Shown one piece after another: positions 8,454-17,185 of a stretch of 64,000 bases of DNA; the stretch's first letter is position 1; each line of letters begins with the position of its first letter. This DNA comes from Grimontia indica. GTDB lineage: Bacteria; Pseudomonadota; Gammaproteobacteria; Enterobacterales; Vibrionaceae. The stretch spans positions 62,001-126,000 of the forward strand of contig NZ_ANFM02000001.1 of the NCBI RefSeq assembly GCF_000333895.2, written 5' to 3'. The notes below the pieces were generated by a model. It saw only the letters and a list, made by a program, of their open reading frames with translations, was not told where the DNA came from and did not search any database. The translations under genes and the position numbers were made by a program.

Positions 8454-9671
8454 TTACACCTTGGCTTGTTTCAACTGACTGGTCATTTTCTTACCCAGCG
8501 CCAATCGTCTCCAAACCTTCTCAAGTGGACCCATTCGGTGATGTTTCAGCCAGTAGTTTGCAAACAGCACTTGGACCACACTCATTAGCAAGACGATGCT
8601 AATCAATGGTGCACGGTTTAGCGTGCCGTAAAGATCTGGAAGCAGCCATTGGAAAATCGCCACGGCAATGAATGATTGCGAAAGATATAGCGTAAATGCC
8701 ATGCGCCCACAGGCTGCGAAAGGTTGCACAATGACCGACCGTTTTTCCACCAACCAAATCAGCAGTTTTGCATAGCACAGCGAAAGGAGCGGAGACATGG
8801 ACATATTGAGCAACTGCAACGCCAGGCCTAGCTCTTCGTTGAAGCCAATTTCGTTTCTGAAGTTCACTAAAAATACCGATGCAAAAGCGGTTAAAGCGCC
8901 GACTACACACCAGATAATTAAACGTTTTGATGAATTGAAGAAACCTGTTTTATAAAGCCCCATACCAATCAACATCAGACCGCCGACATGGAACATAAGC
9001 ACGGGTAAGCCAGATATATAAACGCGGTGATACATTTCTAAACGCAAAGGGATCTGTTCGAAAAAGTAATTGCCAGTGGCAGCTTGAATGAGTTCGGCAG
9101 CTTTGCTTGGAGAAACGGGAAGGTAGGTGCCCATAATCGGAGGCGGGGCTTCTTCCGGTGGCGCAAATGCAATAGCTGCAGAAAGCGCTAAAAAGAGCAA
9201 TACGGCTAATGAAACGAAGAAAACACCCAATATGAGCTGGGTGCGGGCTTGCCAGTTAGCGGCGCGGAAGAGAACAAGACCTGTGATGGCATAGATAAAC
9301 AGGACATCGCCCGGCCATATGAGAGCTGCATGAAGTAAACCAATCACAGCAAGCCAGAACAGTCGTCGCGAAATCCACTTACCCGCTGATTGCTGTTTTC
9401 GCTGCCAACTCTCCGTTTGAATGACCAAGCCAACCCCGAATAGCAGACTGAACAGGCTCATAAAGCGCCCATCAAGGAATATGGCTTGGAAGGTATACAC
9501 CGCCATGTCCATATCAGTCGCCGTTCCTTGCCAATCTGGAGCATGCAGCGCTAAAGCCGGTAAAGCTTGTTGGGCGAAAATGTTCATAAACAAAATGCCA
9601 AGAATCGCTATGCCGCGGATGACATCGAGACTGAGTATCCGTTCTGCTGGGTTGGGCGGTGCAGTTGTCAT
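8454..9671 (-). CDS. DUF418 domain-containing inner-membrane protein (YeiB-like)
   Basis: A 405-residue polytopic membrane protein. The N-terminus RILSLDVIRGIAILGILFMN is the heparan-alpha-glucosaminide acetyltransferase/DUF418 type of opening, and the C-terminal third (PFAACGRMAFTLYLSQSFIA ... HHRMGPLEKVWRRL) is the DUF418 domain. About ten membrane segments are visible. The ATG at 9671 has a GAGAGAAG ribosome-binding site five bases upstream and is preferred over the TTG at 9689. Proteins of this family are thought to move acyl groups across the inner membrane, but no substrate is known. No operon partner. Confidence 0.87.
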   Translation of the reverse strand: MTTAPPNPAERILSLDVIRGIAILGILFMNIFAQQALPALALHAPDWQGTATDMDMAVYTFQAIFLDGRFMSLFSLLFGVGLVIQTESWQRKQQSAGKWISRRLFWLAVIGLLHAALIWPGDVLFIYAITGLVLFRAANWQARTQLILGVFFVSLAVLLFLALSAAIAFAPPEEAPPPIMGTYLPVSPSKAAELIQAATGNYFFEQIPLRLEMYHRVYISGLPVLMFHVGGLMLIGMGLYKTGFFNSSKRLIIWCVVGALTAFASVFLVNFRNEIGFNEELGLALQLLNMSMSPLLSLCYAKLLIWLVEKRSVIVQPFAACGRMAFTLYLSQSFIAVAIFQWLLPDLYGTLNRAPLISIVLLMSVVQVLFANYWLKHHRMGPLEKVWRRLALGKKMTSQLKQAKV

Positions 9672-9966
9672 TTCACTTCTCTCATTCAAATGATTAAAAA
9701 CTGTGCTGTGACATCTATATGGAACTCATTTCATTGATTCAATGAGATAGAGGTGTTTTTGCGGGTACGGTAAGCAATGTAACTGAAGGAGTGATAAGCG
9801 GCTCTATAATTCGCCGGGTGAATGACATGGGTTGCAGTTTTTATTCTTCTTATCAATACCCTGCAGAAAAATTGATGTTTCTTTCCGTGGATTAGGAGGC
9901 CCCAGTAGGTAGTATCTGTGTAAGTGATTGCATTGATGTGGCCACTTTCAAAAAAGGAATTTGCCT

Positions 9967-10275
9967 ATGCTGGAAATCAGACCTAACTGCGAATGCTGCG
10001 ATAAAGACCTGCCGCCTGAATCAACCGAGGCAATGATCTGCACTTACGAGTGCACTTTCTGTGTCACTTGTGTGGAAGACATCCTTTCTAACGTTTGTCC
10101 AAACTGTGGCGGTGGATTTATGCCTAGGCCTATCCGTCCAAAAACAGCGCGGCGTGAAGGGTTGAGTATTCATCACCAACTGCCTTCAACTAAGCGGGTG
10201 CATACGCCTTACACCATTGAAGAACTCAAAGACTTTGGTGAGCAGTACAAACATATTGCGCCTGAAAACCGCTAA
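9967..10275 (+). CDS. DUF1272 domain-containing small Cys-rich protein
   Basis: A 102-residue protein whose first 55 residues hold four Cys pairs (CECC, CTYEC, CVTC, CPNC) of the DUF1272 zinc-ribbon-like family (MLEIRPNCECCDKDLPPES). Members are usually about 60-80 residues; this one has a longer basic tail. The ATG at 9967 follows an AAGGAA ribosome-binding site. It lies 39 bases before a NIPSNAP gene in the same direction. Zinc binding is inferred; function is unknown. Confidence 0.85.
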   Translation: MLEIRPNCECCDKDLPPESTEAMICTYECTFCVTCVEDILSNVCPNCGGGFMPRPIRPKTARREGLSIHHQLPSTKRVHTPYTIEELKDFGEQYKHIAPENR

Positions 10276-10314
10276 TGCCAGCAACAAGCCAACTTGATAA
10301 ACAGGGAGAGTGAA

Positions 10315-10620
10315 ATGGTTACGTGTTATCTGAGGTATGTCATCGACCCGACGAAAACGGCAGAGTTCGAGCAATATGCCAAGATGTGGATTCCTTTGGT
10401 GAACAAGTTTGGCGGTCAGCACAACGGATATTTTCTGCCTTCTGAGGGGGCGAATAATATCGCGCTGGCGTTGTTCACGTTTCCAAGCCTTGCGGAATAC
10501 GAAGCCTATCGCATCAAATCGTTTGATGATGAAGCCTGCAAAGCGGCTTTCAAATTCGCAGAAGAGACTGCCTGTATCGTGAGTTATGAACGCAGTTTTT
10601 TCCGCCCCGTTTTTGAATAG
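10315..10620 (+). CDS. NIPSNAP family protein
   Basis: A 101-residue single-domain protein with a ferredoxin-like dimeric alpha/beta-barrel pattern. MVTCYLRYVIDPTKTAEFEQ at the start and SYERSFFRPVF at the end are characteristic of NIPSNAP proteins. The ATG follows GGGAGAG. It is probably co-transcribed with the DUF1272 gene. Family members are small cytosolic proteins of unclear role; some related dimeric barrels act as monooxygenases. Confidence 0.82.
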   Translation: MVTCYLRYVIDPTKTAEFEQYAKMWIPLVNKFGGQHNGYFLPSEGANNIALALFTFPSLAEYEAYRIKSFDDEACKAAFKFAEETACIVSYERSFFRPVFE

Positions 10621-10644
10621 GCCTTAAACCTGCCCCAAAAGGGA

Positions 10645-10679
10645 AATGCGTCGAGAGAATTCGCTTCACCCGACGCATT
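10645..10679. terminator. Hairpin between convergent NIPSNAP and SHMT-like genes
   Basis: Nine-bp stem AATGCGTCG/CGACGCATT with a 17-base loop, placed between two convergent stop codons; no strong T run, so a moderate call. Confidence 0.5.
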
Positions 10680-10687
10680 GGCAAATA

Positions 10688-12022
10688 TTAACTGTGAACA
10701 TAACGCATCGTCGTAAACTCTCGGCGAAGTGCGGAGACCGCTTTAGCAATTTCCTCATCAGGTTTTCTGCCTAACAATGAATCGGCTATATGCTTAGCCA
10801 CTTTAGACATGTGCTCCGCAGTGAAACCAGCCCGGACAATCTCTGGTGTACCAAAGCGGAGGCCGTTCATGTCGCCCTCTACCGCTTCAATTGGCAGACC
10901 AATTCCGCATGTAAGGATATTCGCTTGGCGCAGCTTCTTCGCCATGGTTTGCCCGCCACCGAAAGGTGCTGCTTGAATGGCGAACTGGTGAGATTCGGAG
11001 GGAGTTTGACCATCAGGGCCAGTGACTTGAAAAACTGGCAGTCCTTCAGCCTGACATGCACGAGCCAGTGCTTGATTGGCTTCAATCATGGCATTGGAAT
11101 AATCCGCGCCGAACGTCTTCCAATCCAGCAGCGACACAGCGAGTGCGGCAGATTTAGCAGCATCAAAGTTCGCGGTTAAACCCGGGAAGGCGATGGCATC
11201 AATACGTTCCATCAGTTCGGTATCGTTCGACACGATCAGCCCACCTGGAGGCCCACCCAAGCTTTTGTAGGTGCTCATAGTGATCAGGTGAGCGCCTTGA
11301 TTCAGAGGGTTTGGCCAGCTTTTACCAGCAATGATCCCGCATTGGTGCGCTGCATCGAACAGCACTTTGGCACCCACTTCATCGGCAATGGCTCGTATGT
11401 CTGAAACAGGGTGGGGCAAGAGGTTCAGGCTTCCGCCAATGGTGATCAATTTGGGTTTGAGGGCGTGTGCTTGCTCTCTCAGCGCATCTAAGTCGACGGT
11501 GTAGTGCTCGGCGTCCGCTTTCATTTCGACAATATTGAGCCCATACAATCCCGCTGCACCTGCATTGTGGTGAGTAACATGACCACCGATAGAAGCGGGC
11601 GGAACGAGAATGGTGTCGCCCGGTTGTGCGGTCGCCATAAAGGCGTAAAGGTTTGCCATTGCGCCAGAGGCGACGCGGATTTCAGCAAATTTGGCATCGA
11701 AAACATCACACGCCAACTGCGCAGCGATGATCTCGATTTTCTCGATGGCTTCCAGTCCCATTTCATACTTGTCGCCGGGATAGCCGAGAGAAGGGCGAGT
11801 ACCAATACCTGTTGCCAACAGCGCTTCCGCTTTTGGGTTCATGATATTCGTGGCCGGGTTGAGGTTGATGCACTCTCTTTCGTGGATGTTTCGGTTCTCA
11901 TCGGAAAGCGCATAAATTGCCGCAATGACACCTGATTCGTTTAAGGTGCCGATATTGCCTATGGTTTCTTGCGCGTAATCATTGATGCTTTCTGCTACCC
12001 AAGGCTTCTTATGAAATGCCAT
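10688..12022 (-). CDS. Serine hydroxymethyltransferase-like PLP-dependent enzyme
   Basis: A 444-residue fold-type I PLP enzyme that resembles serine hydroxymethyltransferase but is divergent from GlyA. The PLP lysine is expected to be Lys253 in MSTYKSLGGPPGGLI, where GlyA has a THK motif; the preceding LFDAAHQCGIIAG supplies the Asp and His that contact the cofactor. Glycine/serine, threonine or alpha-methylserine chemistry are all possible. The ATG at 12022 has a GAAGGAA site and is preferred over 12085. It is divergent from a GcvA-like LysR, with a LysE-type exporter just beyond, suggesting an amino-acid-responsive module. Confidence 0.78.
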   Translation of the reverse strand: MAFHKKPWVAESINDYAQETIGNIGTLNESGVIAAIYALSDENRNIHERECINLNPATNIMNPKAEALLATGIGTRPSLGYPGDKYEMGLEAIEKIEIIAAQLACDVFDAKFAEIRVASGAMANLYAFMATAQPGDTILVPPASIGGHVTHHNAGAAGLYGLNIVEMKADAEHYTVDLDALREQAHALKPKLITIGGSLNLLPHPVSDIRAIADEVGAKVLFDAAHQCGIIAGKSWPNPLNQGAHLITMSTYKSLGGPPGGLIVSNDTELMERIDAIAFPGLTANFDAAKSAALAVSLLDWKTFGADYSNAMIEANQALARACQAEGLPVFQVTGPDGQTPSESHQFAIQAAPFGGGQTMAKKLRQANILTCGIGLPIEAVEGDMNGLRFGTPEIVRAGFTAEHMSKVAKHIADSLLGRKPDEEIAKAVSALRREFTTMRYVHS

Positions 12023-12131
12023 TTTTGCCGTTCCTTCTCCGTTTCGTGATGTATCTATCTCAACGCGGAAGACCATTTCGCTCAAATGGATTATTTTTTG
12101 TATAAGGCAAAAATAATTTTGGGCTTAACGC

Positions 12132-12992
12132 ATGCGTTCTGTTCGTTATCCTCAACTTCCTCCTTTAGATGCGCTGGTAGCGTTTGAAGCTGCTGCCGAA
12201 CATGAAAGCTTTGCGAGAGCGGGAGAAGAGCTCTTCCTGACTGCATCTGCAGTGGCGTATCAGGTCAAAAAACTCGAAAGCCATTTGGCCGTTTCTTTGT
12301 TCGCAAGGCACGGGAAAGGGGTTTCACTCACTCCCAAAGGTAAAGAATTTTTAGTGCTGGTTAAACAAGCGCTCAAAGGTTTCGAGGAAAATGTTGAACG
12401 GATTCGGCATGGAAAGCTAAGGCCAGTTCGCTTGGCGACACAGCATGCGATTGCTCAGTTCTGGTTGCAAAAGCGTTTGGGAAGTTATCAGCATGATTTC
12501 CCGGAACATGAATTGGAGATCACCGCTGTGTCTACCATTTCCGGTCAGCCGGAAGAAACCGATCTTGCGCTGGGCTATTTCCTTCATGACCCTGGCCGCC
12601 GCTGGAAAAAGCTTTGGAGCGAGACTCTGTTACCTGTTAGTGCCCCCAGTTATATAGGTAAGGATGACCCCGTCTTTTACCAAGACATGCACTGGCATGA
12701 CGACTGGCGATTCTGGCAAGACAAGTTCAGCAGTATCCAAGCGCGAACGCGTCGCTCCAGTTTGTATGCTTTGTTGTTGCAATCAGTCTTGGACGGGCAG
12801 GGAGCGATGGTTGGGCGGGTTTCCCTGCTGCAGGATTACTTGGATCGTGGTGAGCTGGTGCCTTGGCCTGACGATTCAGTGAATCAGGTGGAAAGTGGTG
12901 GATACTATCTTTATCGAAGCGCCGCCTGTGATGATCATCCTGTGGCCAATCATTTCTATGATTGGTTGACGGTGCAGTGTGCTTCCCGATAG
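12132..12992 (+). CDS. LysR family regulator, GcvA-like
   Basis: A 286-residue LysR regulator with the PQLPPLDALVAFEAAAEHES opening and the LTASAVAYQVKKLESHLAV recognition helix typical of the GcvA/AmpR branch. The effector domain fills the rest. It is divergent from the SHMT-like enzyme (109-base gap) and lies 35 bases before the LysE exporter, so it may control both. The inducer is likely an amino acid, by inference only. Confidence 0.87.
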   Translation: MRSVRYPQLPPLDALVAFEAAAEHESFARAGEELFLTASAVAYQVKKLESHLAVSLFARHGKGVSLTPKGKEFLVLVKQALKGFEENVERIRHGKLRPVRLATQHAIAQFWLQKRLGSYQHDFPEHELEITAVSTISGQPEETDLALGYFLHDPGRRWKKLWSETLLPVSAPSYIGKDDPVFYQDMHWHDDWRFWQDKFSSIQARTRRSSLYALLLQSVLDGQGAMVGRVSLLQDYLDRGELVPWPDDSVNQVESGGYYLYRSAACDDHPVANHFYDWLTVQCASR

Positions 12993-13027
12993 GGTAAAAC
13001 GTCACCAAAAGGACGTACGATACGCTT

Positions 13028-13645
13028 ATGGAACTGATCACCTTTCTGTTATTTATCCCTGCCTGTTTTGCTCTAAACATGACGCCGGGACCAAACAACT
13101 TGCTCGCGATGAACAATGCCCGTTGTTATGGCTTTCAACCTGCGCTGGTGGCCAGCTTTGGCCGAATTGCCGCCTTTGCGGTAATGATTGCATTAACTGC
13201 CTCTGGATTGGCGGTCATCCTCTATGCATCAGAAAAGGTCTTTCTGGCGATAAAGCTAGTTGGCGCTATGTATCTGTTCTGGATCGCTTTCCAACTTTGG
13301 CGGTCAACGTCGAGCCCGGTAAGTGATGTAGAAGCAGATAAAAAGGTGAAAGCATTGCTTCAACAAGAGTTCGCACTCGCTGCTGGAAACCCAAAGGCCA
13401 TCCTTATTTTTACTGCGTTTCTGCCGCAGTTTGTTGACCCGTCTGCACCCATCAATCAGCAGTTCTTTATTCTGGGTTTGACATTCTTGGTGCTGGAAGT
13501 GGTCGCGATTTCTATGTATGCGCTCTTCGGTATTTATCTTCGCCAATGGTTTAGTAAGCCTAAAATGGCGCGATGGTTTAACCGCGGATGTGCAGTTGTA
13601 CTTGGTGTCTCTGGCGGTAACTTGCTGATGATGAATCGAAGATGA
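13028..13645 (+). CDS. LysE/RhtB family amino-acid exporter
   Basis: A 205-residue membrane protein with six hydrophobic segments and the LysE-family start (CFALNMTPGPNNLLAMNNA, which carries the TPGPN motif). The central AAGNPKAILIFTAFLPQFVD loop is also conserved in the family. These exporters move amino acids or homoserine lactone-like compounds out of the cell by proton exchange. Position after a GcvA-like regulator and near a SHMT-like enzyme suggests export of a serine/glycine-related amino acid, which is an inference. Confidence 0.88.
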   Translation: MELITFLLFIPACFALNMTPGPNNLLAMNNARCYGFQPALVASFGRIAAFAVMIALTASGLAVILYASEKVFLAIKLVGAMYLFWIAFQLWRSTSSPVSDVEADKKVKALLQQEFALAAGNPKAILIFTAFLPQFVDPSAPINQQFFILGLTFLVLEVVAISMYALFGIYLRQWFSKPKMARWFNRGCAVVLGVSGGNLLMMNRR

Positions 13646-13672
13646 TTGTGGGTTTTCAGGAAGTATTTGGAG

Positions 13673-13696
13673 AAAGGGCGCTTAACGGCGCCCTTT
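13673..13696. terminator. Bidirectional terminator after the LysE gene
   Basis: Perfect 9-bp stem AAAGGGCGC/GCGCCCTTT with a 6-base loop between convergent genes. Confidence 0.85.
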
Positions 13697-13703
13697 GTCG
13701 TGA

Positions 13704-14246
13704 TTAGTTATAGTGAGAGGTGAGTTTTCGCGCTTCGACTTCCATCGGCGCGTTGTAGTAGCCATATACAAACATCTGCATCAGGTACTCGCGGGTTTGG
13801 GCGGTGAGTCCTGCTCTCTCTGATTGCATCACGTGCACTAATTCGTGAGGAAGTAGATCACGTTGGGATTTGTAGCGGTTTTGAATCCAAATGCCGTAGC
13901 CAAAGGTGTACCCTGCCATATTAGGATTGGTGTAACCCACGCGTTTGGCGATGTCGAGTAACTCCGGGTCGGTTGGTGCAGGCAGTTTATCTACATAATA
14001 CACCCGAACCTTTTCGGGATGTTTTACACCCATCTTTTCCGCGATAAGTGCCTCTTGAGGCGTTAATGGAATACCTTTCTCCAGTGCTTCTGCCTCGGCT
14101 TCGTGGGTGAACTTGGCTGCTGCAGGCATCAGTTGCTCGACACCGTCAATCAACTCCTGAGGCGGGTTGGCATAAATTTCATCCCTGTTGACGCAACCAG
14201 TGGCTACCAAGGTACCCAATACCATCGCTATGAGTTTTCCCCTCAT
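13704..14246 (-). CDS. Lipoprotein with an HExxH zinc-metalloprotease-like motif
   Basis: A 180-residue protein with a lipoprotein signal (LGTLVATGC, lipidated Cys about residue 18). The C-terminal half has DLLPHELVHVMQSERAG, an HELVH zinc motif as found in gluzincin/DUF4157-like proteins, and a downstream acidic residue in MEVEARKL that could be the third ligand. It should sit in the periplasm, anchored to the inner or outer membrane. The ATG at 14246 has a GGAAAGGA site; the longer frame upstream would bury the signal. Function and activity are unproven. Confidence 0.78.
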   Translation of the reverse strand: MRGKLIAMVLGTLVATGCVNRDEIYANPPQELIDGVEQLMPAAAKFTHEAEAEALEKGIPLTPQEALIAEKMGVKHPEKVRVYYVDKLPAPTDPELLDIAKRVGYTNPNMAGYTFGYGIWIQNRYKSQRDLLPHELVHVMQSERAGLTAQTREYLMQMFVYGYYNAPMEVEARKLTSHYN

Positions 14247-14365
14247 TATCCTTTCCTTTCTCCATATACCGTCTGGTGAAAGGATACCCCTTGATGATTC
14301 AGACAAGGCAGACTGGCACTGATTCTTCGAGTCGCACCGCAATGGTTTAGGAAAGAACTGAACAA

Positions 14366-14390
14366 AACAGCCACCCTAAAGGTGGCTGTT
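14366..14390 (-). terminator. Terminator of the metallo-beta-lactamase-fold gene
   Basis: Perfect 10-bp stem AACAGCCACC/GGTGGCTGTT with a 5-base loop and a T-rich tail on the minus strand. Confidence 0.85.
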
Positions 14391-14414
14391 TGTCGTTAGA
14401 ACGGGAGCTGGAGG

Positions 14415-15392
14415 TTATTGCTGCTTAGACAAATCGCGGTAAGCTGCGGGTACGTTCAAACCAGGGTGAACCCAATCACGAAGTGCGTAACCGGTAAACT
14501 CTGGCAACTGCACTTTCTTCACCGTCTCGCCAAGAGACAACCCATCATCAATCGCTTGCTGTACTTGGGTTTTAATCGCTTCTAGATAATCAATGTGCCA
14601 TTGAATATCTTCCGGTGTCATCGGTGAACCGTGGCCCGGCACTACCGTCGCATCTTCAGGAAGAAAGTCTTTCACTTTCTGAAGTGAACTCAGGGTTTCC
14701 AGCAGGTGACCATCCAAAAGCCAAGGCAGTGAAGGTTTCACAGTAACGATTGGGTTACCCGTGTACATGGTTTTTGATTCCGGTTCCCACACAAACAAAT
14801 CACCACCAGTCTGTGCGAATCCAAAATCCATGATCTCAACATTTTTGCCACCGAGGTCGATGGTTATTTTCCCATCTTTCCCTACAAGAATATCGGCGTC
14901 AGTCGGTTTGATTTCCTCGATGCCGCGTCCTTTACCGAAGCTTTGCATCATCCACTGTGTATCTGCCTCAAAATGATTGTCGATATAGTTTTGAGTCACC
15001 TCATGTTGGATGATTTTTGTTTCTTCCGGCAGGTACATGTTTCCGTAGGAGTGGTCCCCATGGAAGCTGGTGTTAACCGCATAAATGATGGGTTTCTTTG
15101 TCTCAACGGCAATCATTCCCTGTAGCTGTTTGTTCAGACGTTCGTTGAGGGTAGTGTCAATCACAAGCACACCTTCGTCACCCACAATAAAACCGCCGCT
15201 GGTGGCAACAGGTAGGCCTTTCTTTTCCAGCTCTTTGGCATCAGTTGGGTAATAGGCGTAAACCCCATCATCGAGCTTTTCAGCGACGAGCTGAACCTTG
15301 TTGGCATCCCATACTGGCTCATTAGCTTGCGTTGAGAGACTTAAGAGTGAAGTCGCAGCAAGTACTGCCACTGTTGTTTTGGTTATTTTCAT
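14415..15392 (-). CDS. Exported metallo-beta-lactamase-fold protein with altered zinc site
   Basis: A 325-residue protein with a Sec signal peptide (AVLAATSLLSLSTQANE, cleavage near residue 23). The fold is recognisable from GGFIVGDEGVLVIDTT, NTSFHGDHSYGN and VVPGHGSPM. The usual HxHxDH motif reads SFHGDH, so the first His is Ser109; the later zinc-1 His is replaced by Gln194 (FAQTGGDL) and the bridging Asp by Asn213 (YTGNPIV). His111, Asp113, His114 and His254 remain, enough for at most one metal. The ATG at 15392 has an AAGGAAAG site. It is divergent from a LysR gene, its likely regulator. Not a typical antibiotic-resistance beta-lactamase. Confidence 0.85.
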   Translation of the reverse strand: MKITKTTVAVLAATSLLSLSTQANEPVWDANKVQLVAEKLDDGVYAYYPTDAKELEKKGLPVATSGGFIVGDEGVLVIDTTLNERLNKQLQGMIAVETKKPIIYAVNTSFHGDHSYGNMYLPEETKIIQHEVTQNYIDNHFEADTQWMMQSFGKGRGIEEIKPTDADILVGKDGKITIDLGGKNVEIMDFGFAQTGGDLFVWEPESKTMYTGNPIVTVKPSLPWLLDGHLLETLSSLQKVKDFLPEDATVVPGHGSPMTPEDIQWHIDYLEAIKTQVQQAIDDGLSLGETVKKVQLPEFTGYALRDWVHPGLNVPAAYRDLSKQQ

Positions 15393-15506
15393 CTTGCTTT
15401 CCTTTACTTGTCGTCCATTTGTGTTCACTCTAGAAATTCTTGAATAAAGAAAAAACAGCATTTTAAGTAATTCAGTGTTCTCCCAAAGAGAACAATTGGA
15501 GAGGCG

Positions 15507-16412
15507 ATGGACAAGTTCACCAATATGGAAACCTTTGTGCGGGTGGTTGAGATTGGCAGCATTAGCGGTGCAGCAGACCGCATGAACATTGCCAAATCCG
15601 CAGTCAGCCGACGTTTAAAAGAGCTGGAAGAACACCTGAATGTTCAACTGTTCCACCGCACAACACGCACCATGCATGCCACGGAAACAGGCACGGAATA
15701 TTACAAGCATTGCCTTCGTATTCTGGAAGACTTGCGTGAAGCGGAGGAAATGACTTCTCAGGCGCATTGCGTACTGAAAGGACCATTAAAGGTTGCTGTT
15801 CCCTCAACATTCGGCGTGCTACATATCGGCCCAGCCATTAACGACTTTCTTCAAGAGCACCCACAAATTGAGTTTGAACTGGACTTCAATGACCGACAGG
15901 TTGATTTGATTCAGGAAGGCTACGATCTCGCTATTCGCATTGCTGACCTGCCTGACTCTACGTTGCTCGCCAGAAAAATTGCTACAGTTCGACATGTGCT
16001 TTGTGCCAGCCCAGAATACCTACAAACACATGGCTCTCCTGAATCCCTTTCCGGTCTAAGTCATCATCAAGCGCTGGTCTACAGCCTGAGCAAAGATGTC
16101 AGTCATTGGCGGCTAAACACACCGGAAGGTAAGCTGCAAAAAGTGAAGATTAAGCCCGCATTGAAGGGGAGCAGCGGGGAATTTCTGCTATCTGCGGCAG
16201 AAAAAGGGATGGGTATTGCCCATCTGCCAACATTTGTTGTCCATCAGGCCATCAGGGAAGGGCGTCTAGAAGTGGTGCTGCCCGGCTATGCCTTTGGTGA
16301 ACTCAACGCCTATGCGATTTACCCGCAAACACGGCATTTATCACGCCGAGTTAGAACCTTGATTGATTTCCTGGTCGCCCGATTTGAAGGCACACCTTAT
16401 TGGGATAAGTAA
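15507..16412 (+). CDS. LysR family transcriptional regulator
   Basis: A 301-residue regulator with an N-terminal helix-turn-helix (FVRVVEIGSISGAADRMNIA and SAVSRRLKELEEHLNVQLF) and a typical effector domain, of the CrgA/DsdC-like branch often found beside oxidoreductase or hydrolase genes. It is divergent from the metallo-beta-lactamase-fold gene with a 114-base gap, so control of that gene is inferred. Confidence 0.88.
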   Translation: MDKFTNMETFVRVVEIGSISGAADRMNIAKSAVSRRLKELEEHLNVQLFHRTTRTMHATETGTEYYKHCLRILEDLREAEEMTSQAHCVLKGPLKVAVPSTFGVLHIGPAINDFLQEHPQIEFELDFNDRQVDLIQEGYDLAIRIADLPDSTLLARKIATVRHVLCASPEYLQTHGSPESLSGLSHHQALVYSLSKDVSHWRLNTPEGKLQKVKIKPALKGSSGEFLLSAAEKGMGIAHLPTFVVHQAIREGRLEVVLPGYAFGELNAYAIYPQTRHLSRRVRTLIDFLVARFEGTPYWDK

Positions 16413-16479
16413 GATCTGTAACTCGCTGTAACACGTAATGAATTAGCCGATGGTCAACCGATGAAGAACGGAAAGGTGG

Positions 16480-17091
16480 ATGGAAGAAAAGCAGATACTG
16501 GCACAGTTTGAAGTGGGTTTCAGACAGCATTTTGCTCTGAGCGATGACGAATGGCAGTCTTTTATCGATCAGGGAAAACTCAAGCTCTACAGCAAGGGTG
16601 ATGTCCTGTTCAGCGCCGGAGATGTTGTCGACAAAGTAGGGTTTGTTTGTGCGGGTACCTTGTGCAATTTCTATCTCACGCCAGACGGCAACCGACGTAA
16701 CAAGTCTTTTCTCCAACAGGGCGAGGTGTCTGCGTGTTTATCGTCTTTCGCAAGAGGGCTGCCAGCGCGCTTTGGCTGTGAAGTATTAACCGATTCAGTG
16801 TGCTTCGAATTGCCTGCGAAGGCGTTAAGAAGTTTAAGTGGGTCATCACCGGGGTGGAAAGATGCCTTCCTACAGATGGTGACGGCATTGGCCTTAAAAA
16901 AAGAGGCGAGGGAAGCTGATCTACTGATGCTGTCGCCGACCGAGCTCTATATTCAGTTTGTCGAAACCTGCCCTGATTTATCGCAATCCTTGCCCAACTA
17001 CCATATCGCGTCCTACCTTGGCATCACGGAAGTCTCACTCTCCCGCATCCGCGCTAAACTCGGCCTCCAAAACGCTTATCAGCGCCAGTAA
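16480..17091 (+). CDS. Crp/Fnr family transcriptional regulator
   Basis: A 203-residue protein with an N-terminal cyclic-nucleotide-binding-type beta-barrel (YSKGDVLFSAGDVVDKVGFV, about residues 38-57) and a C-terminal helix-turn-helix (IASYLGITEVSLSRIRAKLG). It lacks the N-terminal Cys cluster of FNR and the full cAMP-binding PRTSR-type motif of CRP, so the signal is unknown. The start has a GGAAAGG ribosome-binding site. It is followed after 94 bases by an SDR gene and may control that run. Confidence 0.82.
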   Translation: MEEKQILAQFEVGFRQHFALSDDEWQSFIDQGKLKLYSKGDVLFSAGDVVDKVGFVCAGTLCNFYLTPDGNRRNKSFLQQGEVSACLSSFARGLPARFGCEVLTDSVCFELPAKALRSLSGSSPGWKDAFLQMVTALALKKEAREADLLMLSPTELYIQFVETCPDLSQSLPNYHIASYLGITEVSLSRIRAKLGLQNAYQRQ

Positions 17092-17152
17092 AAAAGAAGA
17101 AATTTGGTGGTTTTAACTCTTGTTAAAGTGTTAGCTGCCCCTTCCCGATAAG

Positions 17153-17184
17153 CTGACTCCCGAACTGTCGAAAAAGGGAGTCAG
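17153..17184 (+). promoter_or_regulatory. Hairpin that hides the ribosome-binding site of the SDR gene
   Basis: A perfect 9-bp stem CTGACTCCC/GGGAGTCAG with a 14-base loop ends two bases before the ATG of the SDR gene. The 3' arm contains the GGAG Shine-Dalgarno sequence, so the folded RNA would block translation. There is no T run, so it is not a terminator. Confidence 0.6.
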
Positions 17185-17185
17185 G

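Noticed and set aside
14415-15392. Antibiotic-resistance metallo-beta-lactamase
   Set aside because: Three metal ligands are replaced and the length and motifs fit other exported members of the fold.
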